This document shows positions 8,011-19,474 of a DNA stretch of 64,000 bases, piece by piece (the first letter of the stretch is position 1; each line of letters starts with the position of its first letter). Below the pieces are notes generated by a model, which worked only from the letters and a program-made list of their open reading frames with translations, was not told where the DNA came from and did no database searches. Origin of the DNA: Flavobacterium ammonificans (lineage in GTDB: Bacteria > Bacteroidota > Bacteroidia > Flavobacteriales > Flavobacteriaceae); NCBI RefSeq assembly GCF_020886115.1, contig NZ_AP025185.1, positions 1,798,001 to 1,862,000 on the forward strand, written 5' to 3'. A program made the translations under genes and the position numbers.

Positions 8011-11000
8011 ATGAAAAAAATCATTATTTTATTGTTTTTCGTACTTGGCTTGCAACAAATTGTTGGTCAAACTACGACTTCAAGCATTAAAGGTGTTGTG
8101 AAAAATGGAAAATTGGAGGCGCTTCCTGCAGCTTCTGTTTTAGCAATTCACACTCCTTCAGGAACTAAATATACCGCTATTTCCAATGGAGACGGTAGAT
8201 TTAATTTATTAAACATGAGAGTCGGTGGACCTTATGTAGTTACAGTTAGTTTTGTTGGTAGCCAAAGTCAAAAAATAAGCGATGTTTATTTGGAACTAGG
8301 TAAAGCTTCTAATTTAGATTTTGTTTTAGAAGACGAAAGTCAGCAATTAAATGAAGTGAAAGTTGTAGCTAAAAACAAAGTTTTTTCAAGTAACCGTACT
8401 GGAGCTGAAACCACTATTGGTAGAAGAGAGTTAATTACTTTGCCAACAATTTCACGTTCAGCTGATGATTTTACTCGTTTAGAGCCATCTGCAAGCGGGG
8501 GTTCTTTTGGAGGTAGAAACAATAAGTTTAATAATTATTCATTAAACGGTTCTATTTTCAATAACCCATTTGGATTAGATGCTGCTACACCTGGTGGACA
8601 AACTGGAGCACAGCCAATTTCTTTGGATGCAATTGACCAAATTCAGGTTGCAACAGCACCTTTTGATGTTACCTTGTCTGGATTTACAGGTGCTTCTGTT
8701 AATGCTGTTACAAAATCAGGTACAAATGAATTTCACGTTACTACATATGGTTTCTTCAGAAACGATGCTATGACTGGAAATAAAGTTAATGGAGAAAAAA
8801 TTGTAGTTCCAAACTTAGAACAAACTCAAGCAGGTTTTAGTATTGGAGGTCCATTAGTAAAAGACAAATTATTTTTCTTCGCCAATTTTGAGGTTGATGA
8901 TAGAAATGATGCTGGTTCAAATGTAGTTGCAAATGACGGTGATGGAATTGCAGGTGTAAATGAATCAAGAGTTTTAGCTTCAGATTTAAATTTCGTATCA
9001 TCTGAACTTGGAAAATTAGGATATAATACTGGAGCTTATCAAGGTTTTACCCATTATTCAAAATCGAATAAAGGAATTATCAAATTGGATTGGAATATTA
9101 ATGACAATCATAAATTTGCTTTCATTTATAATTTTCTAGATGCATCTAAAGATAAACCAGCTCACCCAACTGCAATTAGAAGAAGAGGTCCTGATTTTAA
9201 TACAATGCAGTTTGCTAATTCTGGATATCAAATAAACAATGAATTGAATTCTGTTTTAATCGAATTGAATTCTAAGTTTTCTGAAACTGTAACTAATAAA
9301 TTACAAGCAGGATATTCTCACTTTGATGATTTTAGAAATCCATTTTCATCTCCTGCGCCAGTAATTAGTATTACTAAAGACGGTTCACCTTATATTATTG
9401 CTGGTCATGAGCCATTTTCAATCAACAATAAATTAGATCAAAAAGTGTTTCAATTAACTAATAATTTAAACATTATTAAAGGTGATCATACATTCACTCT
9501 TGGATTTTCATTTGAAAAGTTTCAATTTCAAAATTCTTTCAACTTAAAAGGATATGGATTTGATGTTTTTGGAAGTGTTGATATGAATGGTTTCAGAGCT
9601 AACTTAACCAACGGTTATTATGCAAAAGCTTTTGCAGATGCTCAATCCACTTTTAACTTAAGAAACCAAAATGCTGCTGGAACCGATGGTGGTTGGAATT
9701 TATCAGAAACTACTGTAGGTCAATTGGCTTTTTATGTTCAAGACGAATGGAGTGTTAATGACAATTTTAAATTAACATATGGATTAAGAGCTGATAAACC
9801 GATGTATTTTAATACATCTGATTTGATTCAGAAATTTATCGATACAGATAATTCAGAAGGTTATTTACCTGGTATCAATTATTATGATCCAAAAAATGGT
9901 AATACTGTAAATTTTGATTCAACTAAATTACCAGGAAATGCTATTTTGTGGTCACCACGTATTGGCTTCAACTGGGATGTGAAAGGTTTGAAAACTACTC
10001 AAATTAGAGGAGGTTCTGGTATTTTTACTGGTAGACTACCTTTCGTTTGGATTGGTAACCAAGTAAGTGGAATTGATCCTTTCTTTTACCAAGTAGTTGA
10101 CAATGACTTTAAATTCCCTCAAGTATTTAGAACTAGTTTAGGTCTTGATCACAAATTTGAAAATAACTATATCTTAACTGTTGACATGTCTTACAACAAA
10201 GACATAAATGGAGTACATGTTCAAGATTGGGGATTGAAAACTCCAACAAGCAGATTAGCTGGTGTAGATCAAAGAGCAATTTATGGGGCATCTGATAAAG
10301 GTGTTTGGACTGATTTTGGTTTTCCAGCAGATTCTCATGCTTATGTTATGACTAACACCAATAAAGGAAGTGCTTTTAATTCTTCTGTAAAAGTGCAAAA
10401 AACATTTGACAATGGTTTTTATACAAGCTTAGCTTATAACTATTTAGTAGCTAGAGATGTTAACTCAATTGAAGCAGAAATTACTGGAGATGCTTTCGTA
10501 TTTAATCCTGCATTAGGAAATGTTAATGATGCTGTTTTGTCTAACTCTAAATATGGTGATACACATCGATTTATTGGAGTAGGTTCTAAAAAATGGACTT
10601 ATGGTACAAATGATAAATGGTCGACTACTGTTTCTACATTTTTTGAATATGCTCAAGGGGGTCGTTTCTCTTATACCTATGGAGGAGATATTAATAATGA
10701 TGGTGCTTTTGGAAATGATTTAATTTATGTTCCAACAACTACTGAAATTAGTTCTATGACTTTTTCTGGACCAGGACAAGGTGCAGCGTATGATAACTTT
10801 ATCAAACAAGATGATTACTTGAACTCTAGAAGAGGTCAATATGCAGAACGTTATGGAGCATTATCTCCTTGGAGAGGTAAATGGGATATGAAATTGATTC
10901 AAGATTATAATTTTAAAGTTTCATCTTCTGCTAAAACAAATACTATTCAATTTAGTATCGACATCTTAAACTTTGGTAATATGATTAATTCAAATTGGGG

Positions 11001-11166
11001 ATTAGTTCAATTACCAACTAGCGTTCAGCCAATTGGTGTTGCTGTAGATGCTGTTACAAAAGTTCCAACTTATACTTTCAATGGACAACAGACAAGAACA
11101 TTTAACTATGATTCTAGTTTAGCTTCAAGATGGCAAGCACAATTTGGTATTCGATATATTTTCTAA
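8011..11166 (+). CDS. Oar-like TonB-dependent outer-membrane receptor
   Basis: I start at ATG 8011 (MKKIIILLFFVLGLQQIVGQ), giving 1051 aa with a Sec signal peptide; the upstream GTG frame would run through the terminator. After the signal come a carboxypeptidase-regulatory-like beta domain (about 25-105, IKGVVKNGKLEALPAASVLAIH), a plug domain with LEPSASGGSFGGRNNKFNNYSLNG and LDAIDQIQVATAPFDVT, and a long beta-barrel ending in aromatic YIF. The pattern is that of the Oar family (named in Myxococcus for development and adhesion). Substrate is unknown and no SusD partner follows, so this is not a classical glycan Sus pair. It is a single-gene transcript between two terminators. Confidence 0.93.
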   Translation: MKKIIILLFFVLGLQQIVGQTTTSSIKGVVKNGKLEALPAASVLAIHTPSGTKYTAISNGDGRFNLLNMRVGGPYVVTVSFVGSQSQKISDVYLELGKASNLDFVLEDESQQLNEVKVVAKNKVFSSNRTGAETTIGRRELITLPTISRSADDFTRLEPSASGGSFGGRNNKFNNYSLNGSIFNNPFGLDAATPGGQTGAQPISLDAIDQIQVATAPFDVTLSGFTGASVNAVTKSGTNEFHVTTYGFFRNDAMTGNKVNGEKIVVPNLEQTQAGFSIGGPLVKDKLFFFANFEVDDRNDAGSNVVANDGDGIAGVNESRVLASDLNFVSSELGKLGYNTGAYQGFTHYSKSNKGIIKLDWNINDNHKFAFIYNFLDASKDKPAHPTAIRRRGPDFNTMQFANSGYQINNELNSVLIELNSKFSETVTNKLQAGYSHFDDFRNPFSSPAPVISITKDGSPYIIAGHEPFSINNKLDQKVFQLTNNLNIIKGDHTFTLGFSFEKFQFQNSFNLKGYGFDVFGSVDMNGFRANLTNGYYAKAFADAQSTFNLRNQNAAGTDGGWNLSETTVGQLAFYVQDEWSVNDNFKLTYGLRADKPMYFNTSDLIQKFIDTDNSEGYLPGINYYDPKNGNTVNFDSTKLPGNAILWSPRIGFNWDVKGLKTTQIRGGSGIFTGRLPFVWIGNQVSGIDPFFYQVVDNDFKFPQVFRTSLGLDHKFENNYILTVDMSYNKDINGVHVQDWGLKTPTSRLAGVDQRAIYGASDKGVWTDFGFPADSHAYVMTNTNKGSAFNSSVKVQKTFDNGFYTSLAYNYLVARDVNSIEAEITGDAFVFNPALGNVNDAVLSNSKYGDTHRFIGVGSKKWTYGTNDKWSTTVSTFFEYAQGGRFSYTYGGDINNDGAFGNDLIYVPTTTEISSMTFSGPGQGAAYDNFIKQDDYLNSRRGQYAERYGALSPWRGKWDMKLIQDYNFKVSSSAKTNTIQFSIDILNFGNMINSNWGLVQLPTSVQPIGVAVDAVTKVPTYTFNGQQTRTFNYDSSLASRWQAQFGIRYIF

Positions 11167-11190
11167 TATAAATAAAATATATAGTAAATT

Positions 11191-11215
11191 AGCCCTCTTT
11201 TAGAGGGCTTTTTTA
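11191..11215 (+). terminator. Intrinsic terminator after the Oar-like receptor gene
   Basis: A 7-bp stem AGCCCTC / GAGGGCT with a five-base loop at 11191-11209, followed by a T-rich stretch. It lies 24 bases after the stop codon. Confidence 0.85.
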
Positions 11216-11247
11216 TTTCAGAAAAAAGCAATTAATTTTTATTATAA

Positions 11248-11724
11248 ATGAAATACACAAGATTAACTAAAGAACAGTTTGAAGAATTGCATCCAGAATT
11301 TATTAATTTTTTGGCAAGCCAATCCATTGATAAAGCGGAATGGGATTCTATTAAAGAAAACAAACCTGAAGTAGCTGAACAAGAACTGGACGTGTTTTCT
11401 GATTTGATTTGGGAAGGGGTTTTAACTAGAGCTGAATTTTTAGAACATTTTTCTAAAAATCATATTTTTCTTTTTCAATGTTTTGACACTTATGTGAATT
11501 CAATTGTTTTAAAATCATTGGTTCCAGAAGTAGATTTTTTAACTAAAGAGGGTTTGCAATGGTTGAGTGATAATATGTTTACCGAAACTATCGAAATGAA
11601 AATCGGTAAAAAAGTCTTTACCGAAGAACGAAATACTTCTATTTTTGCTTTAATTCAGCAAGGAGCTATTTTAAGCGACGGACAATTGTACCAACAAATA
11701 AATTCTATTATTGAATCGCAATAG
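11248..11724 (+). CDS. Conserved hypothetical protein (DUF6495-like)
   Basis: A 158-aa cytosolic protein rich in acidic and aromatic residues, beginning MKYTRLTKEQFEELHPEFINFLASQSIDKAEWD. No signal peptide, membrane segment or catalytic motif is visible. It resembles a small family found next to ligA in Flavobacteriaceae, which I recall as DUF6495; I could not check this. Its own terminator-like hairpin separates it from ligA. Function unknown. Confidence 0.8.
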   Translation: MKYTRLTKEQFEELHPEFINFLASQSIDKAEWDSIKENKPEVAEQELDVFSDLIWEGVLTRAEFLEHFSKNHIFLFQCFDTYVNSIVLKSLVPEVDFLTKEGLQWLSDNMFTETIEMKIGKKVFTEERNTSIFALIQQGAILSDGQLYQQINSIIESQ

Positions 11725-11741
11725 TATTGGTATTTCTATTA

Positions 11742-13793
<2,052 letters not shown>

Positions 13794-13796
13794 TTT

Positions 13797-14711
13797 TTAT
13801 ACAACAATCGATTTGCCTTTTGCGATGTTCTGTTTGTTGTTATCAAAGTAAAAATCAATTCTACCAAGGTTTATTCCATAACAACCGACTTGGTTGACTA
13901 AGACCTCCTTTCCTGCTTTGTTTTTGACTATAGTTGGTTTGTCCAAGAAAGTATGGGTGTGACCACCAATAATTAAATCTATGTCTTCGGTTAAAGCAGC
14001 CAGTTTCAAATCGCTGATTTTATCAGCGTCTTCTTTACTGTATTTGTAACCCAGGTGTGACAAACAAATCACCAAATCACATTGTTGTTCTTTTTTCAAG
14101 ATGCGAACCATATCTTGGCTAATTTCGACAGGGTCATTGTAAACAGTTTCTTTGTAAAGCTTTTTATCTACCAAACCTTCAAATTCAATCCCTAATCCAA
14201 ACACACCAATTTTAATTCCGTCTTTGATGAAAATTTTATACGGTTTAACCAAACCATCCATTACTGTGTTTTTGAAATCGTAATTGGCTGAAATGAATTC
14301 AAAAGTAGCGTGAGGCATTTGTGCGTGCAAGCCTTCAATACCATTGTCAAAATCGTGATTTCCAATAGCTGATGCATCGTATTTCATCATACTCATTAAT
14401 TTGAATTCCAATTCACCGCCATAATAATTAAAGTAAGGCGTTCCTTGAAAAATATCACCAGCATCTAAAAGTAAGACATTTGGATTTTCTTGTCGGATGC
14501 TTTCAATTAATGCAGCTCTTCGGCTCACTCCACCCATTCCAGCATTCCTTGGATCGTCCAAAGGGAATGAATCAATATGACTGTGTACATCGTTTGTATG
14601 CAAAACAGTAATCTTCTTAATTGCATCGGATTTAAAACTGCTTAATGACAATCCCAAACCTACAAAAGCAGAACCTGCTGCTGTCTTTTCTATAAAATCT
14701 CTTCTTTTCAT
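13797..14711 (-). CDS. 5'-nucleotidase-family metallophosphatase domain, Tat-type signal
   Basis: A 304-aa protein with the N-terminal half of a UshA-like 5'-nucleotidase: LHTNDVHSHID, DAGDIFQGTPYF, IGNHDFDNG and IIGGHTHT, the dimetal ligand set of calcineurin-like phosphoesterases. The N-terminus MKRRDFIEKTAAGSAFVGLGLSLSS looks like a twin-arginine signal. The substrate-binding C-terminal domain is missing and is encoded by the upstream gene (14730-15509), 18 bases away. Together they probably form a periplasmic nucleotide or sugar-phosphate hydrolase. Confidence 0.92.
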   Translation of the reverse strand: MKRRDFIEKTAAGSAFVGLGLSLSSFKSDAIKKITVLHTNDVHSHIDSFPLDDPRNAGMGGVSRRAALIESIRQENPNVLLLDAGDIFQGTPYFNYYGGELEFKLMSMMKYDASAIGNHDFDNGIEGLHAQMPHATFEFISANYDFKNTVMDGLVKPYKIFIKDGIKIGVFGLGIEFEGLVDKKLYKETVYNDPVEISQDMVRILKKEQQCDLVICLSHLGYKYSKEDADKISDLKLAALTEDIDLIIGGHTHTFLDKPTIVKNKAGKEVLVNQVGCYGINLGRIDFYFDNNKQNIAKGKSIVV

Positions 14712-14729
14712 TTTTCTGTTTTTTGGAAT

Positions 14730-15509
14730 TTATTCTTCTGTAATTCGGATGTCATTAATCACCGGAATGGTGTCCACTTCTTTAAAGTAGTCAATAAGTA
14801 TATTACGTAATTTATAATCTAAATCGTATAGCTGAATTCCTTTTTTGAAAAAGTTCATATTATCACCACCATTGGCTAAATAATCGTTGGTCGCCACATA
14901 ATAAATCGCATTTTTATCTAAAGCTTGTCCTTGTACTAGGATGTTTTTAGCTGATTTATCCTTAGCAATTGTAAATGTCAATCCAGACAATGGGTGTGAT
15001 TTTTTTGTTGCGATAAAATAATCTACCAATTCTTGAATCTGTTCTCCTTTCAAAGCAATTACCACTAGACTATTTTCAAAAGGCATAATTCCATAAGCAG
15101 TTCGAGCAGTTACATTACCTTTGGCAAGTGTAGAACGAATCCCGCCACTATTTAAAATACAGATGGCGATAGATTTATTTTCTCTTGATTTAAAAATTTT
15201 ATCTCCCGCTTTAAGCGTTACATCGGCCATTAAATTACCAAGAGGTGATTGCCATTTTCCATTGTTTTTATCCAATGTTACTGGATTGTAAGCCAATACT
15301 GCACTTAGATCTGTATCGATAGTTTCTCTGTAAGGTTGTACAAATTTTTCTATTGTTTCATTAGTACCCGCAGAAGCGGTAATTGGTATTTTTTTTCCTT
15401 CAATTGTGGTCAATTGGAAGCGAGAACTTCCGCAAGAGTAAATTGTTAATGTTGTTATAATTATAACAAAAAGTTTGAAAAATTGATTATACTTTTTTAG
15501 TTTTACCAT
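14730..15509 (-). CDS. 5'-nucleotidase C-terminal domain lipoprotein
   Basis: I start at ATG 15509 (MVKLKKYNQFFKLF); the GTG four codons upstream is less likely. The 259-aa protein has a lipoprotein signal ending IYSC, then the 5'-nucleotidase C-terminal fold: NPLG-like SPLGNLMADV, NSGGIRSTLAKGNVTARTAYGIMPFENSLVVIALKGEQI and YYVATNDYLANGGDNM. This domain supplies the nucleotide base-stacking site and lacks the metal centre, which is on the next gene. A lipid anchor here and a Tat signal on the partner suggest the two meet outside the cytoplasm. Confidence 0.9.
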   Translation of the reverse strand: MVKLKKYNQFFKLFVIIITTLTIYSCGSSRFQLTTIEGKKIPITASAGTNETIEKFVQPYRETIDTDLSAVLAYNPVTLDKNNGKWQSPLGNLMADVTLKAGDKIFKSRENKSIAICILNSGGIRSTLAKGNVTARTAYGIMPFENSLVVIALKGEQIQELVDYFIATKKSHPLSGLTFTIAKDKSAKNILVQGQALDKNAIYYVATNDYLANGGDNMNFFKKGIQLYDLDYKLRNILIDYFKEVDTIPVINDIRITEE

Positions 15510-15556
15510 TTCTAAAGCCACTTTATTAATTAGTTTTGTAACAAGGTAAAAGTACT

Positions 15557-16078
15557 ATGTTTTTAAATTATTTAAAGAATTATTTTCTAAAATATACACT
15601 AAAAAATAAATGGCGAGAAGTTGTTCCATTCTCTAGTGGCTTAACCATTACGTCTATTGGAATACTAATAGACGAAGTAGCATTCAAAGAGAAGGCAGCT
15701 TTAATTGAAGATTTAATGGCTAAAGGTTTTCAGGCAAATGCAATTAGTATCTTAGTTCATAGAGAAACAATTAATCCTAAAATACCCTATCCTTGTTCTT
15801 CATATTCATTGGAAAGCATTGATTGGAACGGAAATTTTAAAGACCCAGTGGTCACTCAATTTGTTAATCAAGAGTTTGATATGTTGATTAGTTATTACAA
15901 TCAGGAAAAGTCAGCTTTATTGTTTGTAACCGAAAGTTCTAAAGCAAAATTTAAAGTAGGTTTTTCATCAGTTAATAAACGTTTTAATCATTTTATGATT
16001 ACTACTGCAATTGAAGAGTATAGGGTGTTTGTTAATGAGTTAATCAAATATTTAAAAATATTAAATAAAATCAAGTAG
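15557..16078 (+). CDS. Conserved hypothetical protein (DUF6913-like)
   Basis: A 173-aa soluble protein beginning [22 protein letters not shown], with [27 protein letters not shown] and a C-terminal [18 protein letters not shown]. It resembles a Flavobacteriaceae family, recalled as DUF6913, found just before dapA. No catalytic motif is visible. A TAGTTTTG -7-like box at 15531-15538 lies close to the ATG. The gene ends four bases before dapA, so the two are probably co-transcribed. Confidence 0.8.
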   Translation: MFLNYLKNYFLKYTLKNKWREVVPFSSGLTITSIGILIDEVAFKEKAALIEDLMAKGFQANAISILVHRETINPKIPYPCSSYSLESIDWNGNFKDPVVTQFVNQEFDMLISYYNQEKSALLFVTESSKAKFKVGFSSVNKRFNHFMITTAIEEYRVFVNELIKYLKILNKIK

Positions 16079-16082
16079 TAGT

Positions 16083-16964
16083 ATGGAATCATTAATAGGA
16101 ACAGGTGTTGCTCTGGTAACTCCTTTTAAAAAGGATTGTACTGTTGATACAGAAGCCTTAGCTAGAATAGTTAATTTTTCAATTGATGGTGGAATCGAAT
16201 ACCTTGTTGTTTTAGGAACAACAGCTGAGAATGCAACATTATCTGCTACAGAAAAAGAAGTAGTAATTGCCACTGTGATAGAAGCTAACAAAGGTCGATT
16301 GCCTTTAGTTTTAGGAGTAGGTGGTAACAATACTATGGAAGTGGTATCCGAATTAAAGACCAGAGATTTGTCTCATTTTACTGCTATTCTTTCGGTTTCT
16401 CCTTATTATGTTAAACCAACACAGGAAGGTATTTATCAGCATTTTAAAGCTATAGCAGAAGTTTCTCCTTTGCCAATTATTTTGTACAACGTGCCGGGTA
16501 GAACTTCTAGCAATATGTTGCCTTCAACAGTGGTTCGTTTGGCGTCTGATTTTAAAAATATTATTGCCATTAAAGAAGCAACCGGTGATTTAGTGCAATG
16601 TTTTGAAATTATCAAAAACAAACCCAAAGATTTTCTAGTAATTTCAGGTGATGATATGACCGCTTTATCTTTAGTTCTTGCTGGTGGTTCAGGAGTTATT
16701 TCTGTTATTGGTCAAGGATTCCCGACCACTTTTTCTGAAATGATTCGTTTGGGATTGAACAGAAAAGTAGATCAGGCTTTTTCTATTCAGTATGAGTTAG
16801 CACCAATTATAGATATGATTTTTGAGCAAGGCAATCCTGCCGGAATTAAGCAAGTATTTGAATCCATGGGTATTGCTGAAAATACGGTTCGATTACCACT
16901 GGTACATGTGGATCAAAATTTAGCTGATCGAATCCATTCTTTTGTTCAAGTGAGCAAAAAATAA
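16083..16964 (+). CDS. dapA: 4-hydroxy-tetrahydrodipicolinate synthase
   Basis: Condenses pyruvate with aspartate semialdehyde, the first step of the lysine/diaminopimelate branch. The 293-aa TIM-barrel protein shows [24 protein letters not shown], the active-site YNVPGRTS, and the Schiff-base Lys164 in IAIKEATGD, followed by [21 protein letters not shown]. In most relatives the glycine loop reads GTTGE; here it is GTTAE, as is common in Bacteroidota. It lies four bases after the DUF6913-like gene. Confidence 0.97.
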   Translation: MESLIGTGVALVTPFKKDCTVDTEALARIVNFSIDGGIEYLVVLGTTAENATLSATEKEVVIATVIEANKGRLPLVLGVGGNNTMEVVSELKTRDLSHFTAILSVSPYYVKPTQEGIYQHFKAIAEVSPLPIILYNVPGRTSSNMLPSTVVRLASDFKNIIAIKEATGDLVQCFEIIKNKPKDFLVISGDDMTALSLVLAGGSGVISVIGQGFPTTFSEMIRLGLNRKVDQAFSIQYELAPIIDMIFEQGNPAGIKQVFESMGIAENTVRLPLVHVDQNLADRIHSFVQVSKK

Positions 16965-17004
16965 GCTGTCTTTTATTGGTATTTTTAGTGCTCCAAAAAT
17001 ATAT

Positions 17005-17035
17005 TTTGTATTCGCTAAATTAATACCTAAATTTG
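17005..17035 (+). promoter_or_regulatory. Promoter of the bamD-rpoZ-coaBC-recN gene run
   Basis: TTTG at 17005-17008, a 19-base spacer, and TAAATTTG at 17028-17035 match the consensus exactly. Transcription would start near 17042, about 60 bases before bamD. Confidence 0.75.
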
Positions 17036-17102
17036 TGCTCTTATTTTGCCTTCACTTGTGTAGCAAGTTGGCTTTTATAAGGGATGTAATTAAAATTTTT
17101 AA

Positions 17103-17900
17103 ATGAAAAATTTACTCTATTTTCTTATTGTTATTGTTTTATTTAGTTCGTGCAGCGAGTATCAAAAGGCGCTTAAGAATGAAGATCCAACGGTAAAATT
17201 GGATATGGCTACTAAGATGTATGAATTAGGTAAGTTCAATCAATCATTGCGATTAATAGAGCAAATTGCTGGTGTGTATAGAGGTAGACCTGATGCTGAG
17301 CAGTTGTTTTATATGTATGCTCAATCGTATTATAAAACAAGACAATATTATTTAGCTGGCTATCAATTTGAAAGTTTTGTGTCGGCTTATCCAAAGAGTG
17401 ACAAAGTGATTGAAGCTGCTTTTTTAGGGGCGAAAAGTTATTCTATGTTATCTCCAGTTTATTCTTTAGATCAAACGGATACGAATAAAGCAATTGAAAA
17501 ATTACAGTTGTTCATCGATAATTATCCTAATTCAGAATTTATAGCAGAAGCCAATACAATTACGAAAACACTTAATGGAAAGTTAGAAAAGAAAGTTTTT
17601 GAAAATGCTAAAGGCTACAACACTATATCCGATTATAAATCAGCTTTAATTGCTTTAGATAATTTTATTGCTGATTTTCCTGGAACTTCATACAAAGAAG
17701 AGGCCTTGTATTACCGATTGGATTCGGCATACAAATTAGGAGTTAACAGTATTCCATCTAAAATGGAAGAACGTTTGAATGTGGCAAAAGTAGCGTACGC
17801 TAATTTGATCAAGTTCAAGCCAGATACTCAATACAAACAAAAAGCGGACGAGATGTTGGTTCGCATTGAAAAAGATTTACAAAATTTACTAAATAAATAA
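17103..17900 (+). CDS. bamD: Outer membrane protein assembly factor BamD
   Basis: A 265-aa lipoprotein (MKNLLYFLIVIVLFSSCSEYQKALKN, lipobox FSSC) made of TPR-like helical repeats: MYELGKFNQSLRLIEQIAGVYRGRPDAEQLFYMYAQSYYKTRQYYLAGYQFESFVSAYPKSDK and similar later units, ending YKQKADEMLVRIEKDLQNLL. BamD works with BamA to insert outer-membrane beta-barrels. Length is normal. It heads a tight gene run (next gap four bases). Confidence 0.93.
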   Translation: MKNLLYFLIVIVLFSSCSEYQKALKNEDPTVKLDMATKMYELGKFNQSLRLIEQIAGVYRGRPDAEQLFYMYAQSYYKTRQYYLAGYQFESFVSAYPKSDKVIEAAFLGAKSYSMLSPVYSLDQTDTNKAIEKLQLFIDNYPNSEFIAEANTITKTLNGKLEKKVFENAKGYNTISDYKSALIALDNFIADFPGTSYKEEALYYRLDSAYKLGVNSIPSKMEERLNVAKVAYANLIKFKPDTQYKQKADEMLVRIEKDLQNLLNK

Positions 17901-17904
17901 AGTC

Positions 17905-18222
17905 ATGGATTTAAAAAAGACGAATGCTCCAGTAAACACAATAACTTACAACAAAACTGTTATTGAACAACCTACTGGTAACGTGTATGAAGCGATTACT
18001 ATTATGGCTAAAAGAGCCAATCAAATCAACTCTGAAATCAAAAAAGAATTGACAGAAAAGTTAGAAGAATTTGCTACTTACAATGATAGTCTTGAAGAGG
18101 TTTTTGAAAACAAAGAACAAATCGAGGTATCAAAATTCTATGAAAAATTGCCTAAGCCACATGCTTTAGCAGTTCAAGAGTGGTTAGACGATAAAATCTA
18201 CCACAGAGAATCTAATAAATAA
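17905..18222 (+). CDS. rpoZ: RNA polymerase omega subunit, Bacteroidota type
   Basis: A 105-aa protein with the omega-like core NVYEAITIMAKRANQINSEIKKELTEKLEEFA and an added C-terminal segment KFYEKLPKPHALAVQEWLDDKIYHRE typical of the Bacteroidota form. Omega assists assembly and stability of the beta' subunit. The position four bases after bamD and eleven before coaBC is the usual one in this phylum. Confidence 0.88.
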   Translation: MDLKKTNAPVNTITYNKTVIEQPTGNVYEAITIMAKRANQINSEIKKELTEKLEEFATYNDSLEEVFENKEQIEVSKFYEKLPKPHALAVQEWLDDKIYHRESNK

Positions 18223-18232
18223 AATCCGTTCC

Positions 18233-19474
18233 ATGTCAGTTTTAAACGGTAAGAAAATTTTGCTAGGAGTTTCTGGCGGAATTGCAGCCTATAAAACTGC
18301 CTCATTGGTCCGACTCTTTATAAAAGCAGGTGCACATGTCCAAGTGATCATGACACCTGCTTCTAAGGTTTTTGTTACGCCACTTACCTTGGCAACCTTA
18401 TCCAAAAATCCTGTTTATTCTACTTTTTACGAGACACCTGACGATGTATCTTCCAAATTAACGGAAGTGAAAGGGGAAGGCGTTTGGAACAATCATGTTG
18501 AATTAGCGCTATGGGCTGATTTTATGGTAATTGCTCCTGCTACTGCCAATACTCTTTCTAAAATGGCATCTGGAACTTGTGATAACCTACTTTTAGCCAC
18601 TTATTTGTCGGCAAAATGTCCTGTCTATTTTGCGCCAGCAATGGATCTAGATATGTACAAACACCCAACTACCTTGACTAATTTTAAAGCATTACACAGT
18701 TTTGGAAATACTATAATTCCTGCTGAAAGCGGTGAATTAGCAAGTGGTTTGTCTGGCGAAGGCAGAATGGCAGAACCAGAAAATATCCTGGCTTTTATTG
18801 AGGCCGATTTAGAAAGTAAACTGCCACTTAAAGGTAAAAAAATATTGATTACTGCAGGCCCTACTTACGAAGCAATTGATCCAGTTCGATTTATTGGGAA
18901 TCATTCTTCGGGTAAAATGGGCTATGATATTGCGCAGTCTGCGGCAGAACAAGGAGCTTCTGTTGTATTGGTTTCCGGACCTTCACATTGCAAAGTAACA
19001 CATTCTGCTATCGAACTAATTCCTGTTGTTTCTGCTCAAGAAATGTTTGACGCTTGTCATTTGCATTATGCTAAAGTTGATGTTGCAATTGCAGCAGCAG
19101 CTGTTGCTGATTATAAGCCCAAAACAATTGCTTCTCAAAAAATAAAAAAATCAGAGGCTGAGTTATCTATTGAGTTAGAAAAAACGCAAGATGTTTTGGC
19201 TTCATTAGGTGCATCCAAAAAGAATCAATTCTTAATTGGCTTTGCTTTAGAAACTGAAAATGAAATTGAAAATGCCAAGTTGAAAATTCAGAAAAAAAAC
19301 TTAGATTTGATTGTTTTGAATTCGCTTCAAGATGAGGGAGCAGGTTTCAAAAAAGCAACCAATAAAGTTACTTTTATTGATAAAAATTTCAGTGTTGAAC
19401 CAATGGAATTAAAGTCAAAGGAGGCAGTTGCAACCGATATTGTAAACAAGATAATTAGCCATTTTAATGCGTAA
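18233..19474 (+). CDS. coaBC: Bifunctional phosphopantothenoylcysteine decarboxylase / phosphopantothenate-cysteine ligase
   Basis: A two-domain 413-aa coenzyme A enzyme. The N-terminal CoaC flavoprotein has LLGVSGGIAAYKTASLVR, the active-site LWADFMVIAPATANTLSKMASG and the PAMDLDMY segment with the usual catalytic neighbourhood. The C-terminal CoaB half begins with ILITAGPTYEAIDPVRFIGNHSSGKMG and has AAAVADYKPK and the IGFALETEN stretch. It adds cysteine to 4'-phosphopantothenate and then decarboxylates the product. It overlaps the next start by eight bases. Confidence 0.97.
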   Translation: MSVLNGKKILLGVSGGIAAYKTASLVRLFIKAGAHVQVIMTPASKVFVTPLTLATLSKNPVYSTFYETPDDVSSKLTEVKGEGVWNNHVELALWADFMVIAPATANTLSKMASGTCDNLLLATYLSAKCPVYFAPAMDLDMYKHPTTLTNFKALHSFGNTIIPAESGELASGLSGEGRMAEPENILAFIEADLESKLPLKGKKILITAGPTYEAIDPVRFIGNHSSGKMGYDIAQSAAEQGASVVLVSGPSHCKVTHSAIELIPVVSAQEMFDACHLHYAKVDVAIAAAAVADYKPKTIASQKIKKSEAELSIELEKTQDVLASLGASKKNQFLIGFALETENEIENAKLKIQKKNLDLIVLNSLQDEGAGFKKATNKVTFIDKNFSVEPMELKSKEAVATDIVNKIISHFNA

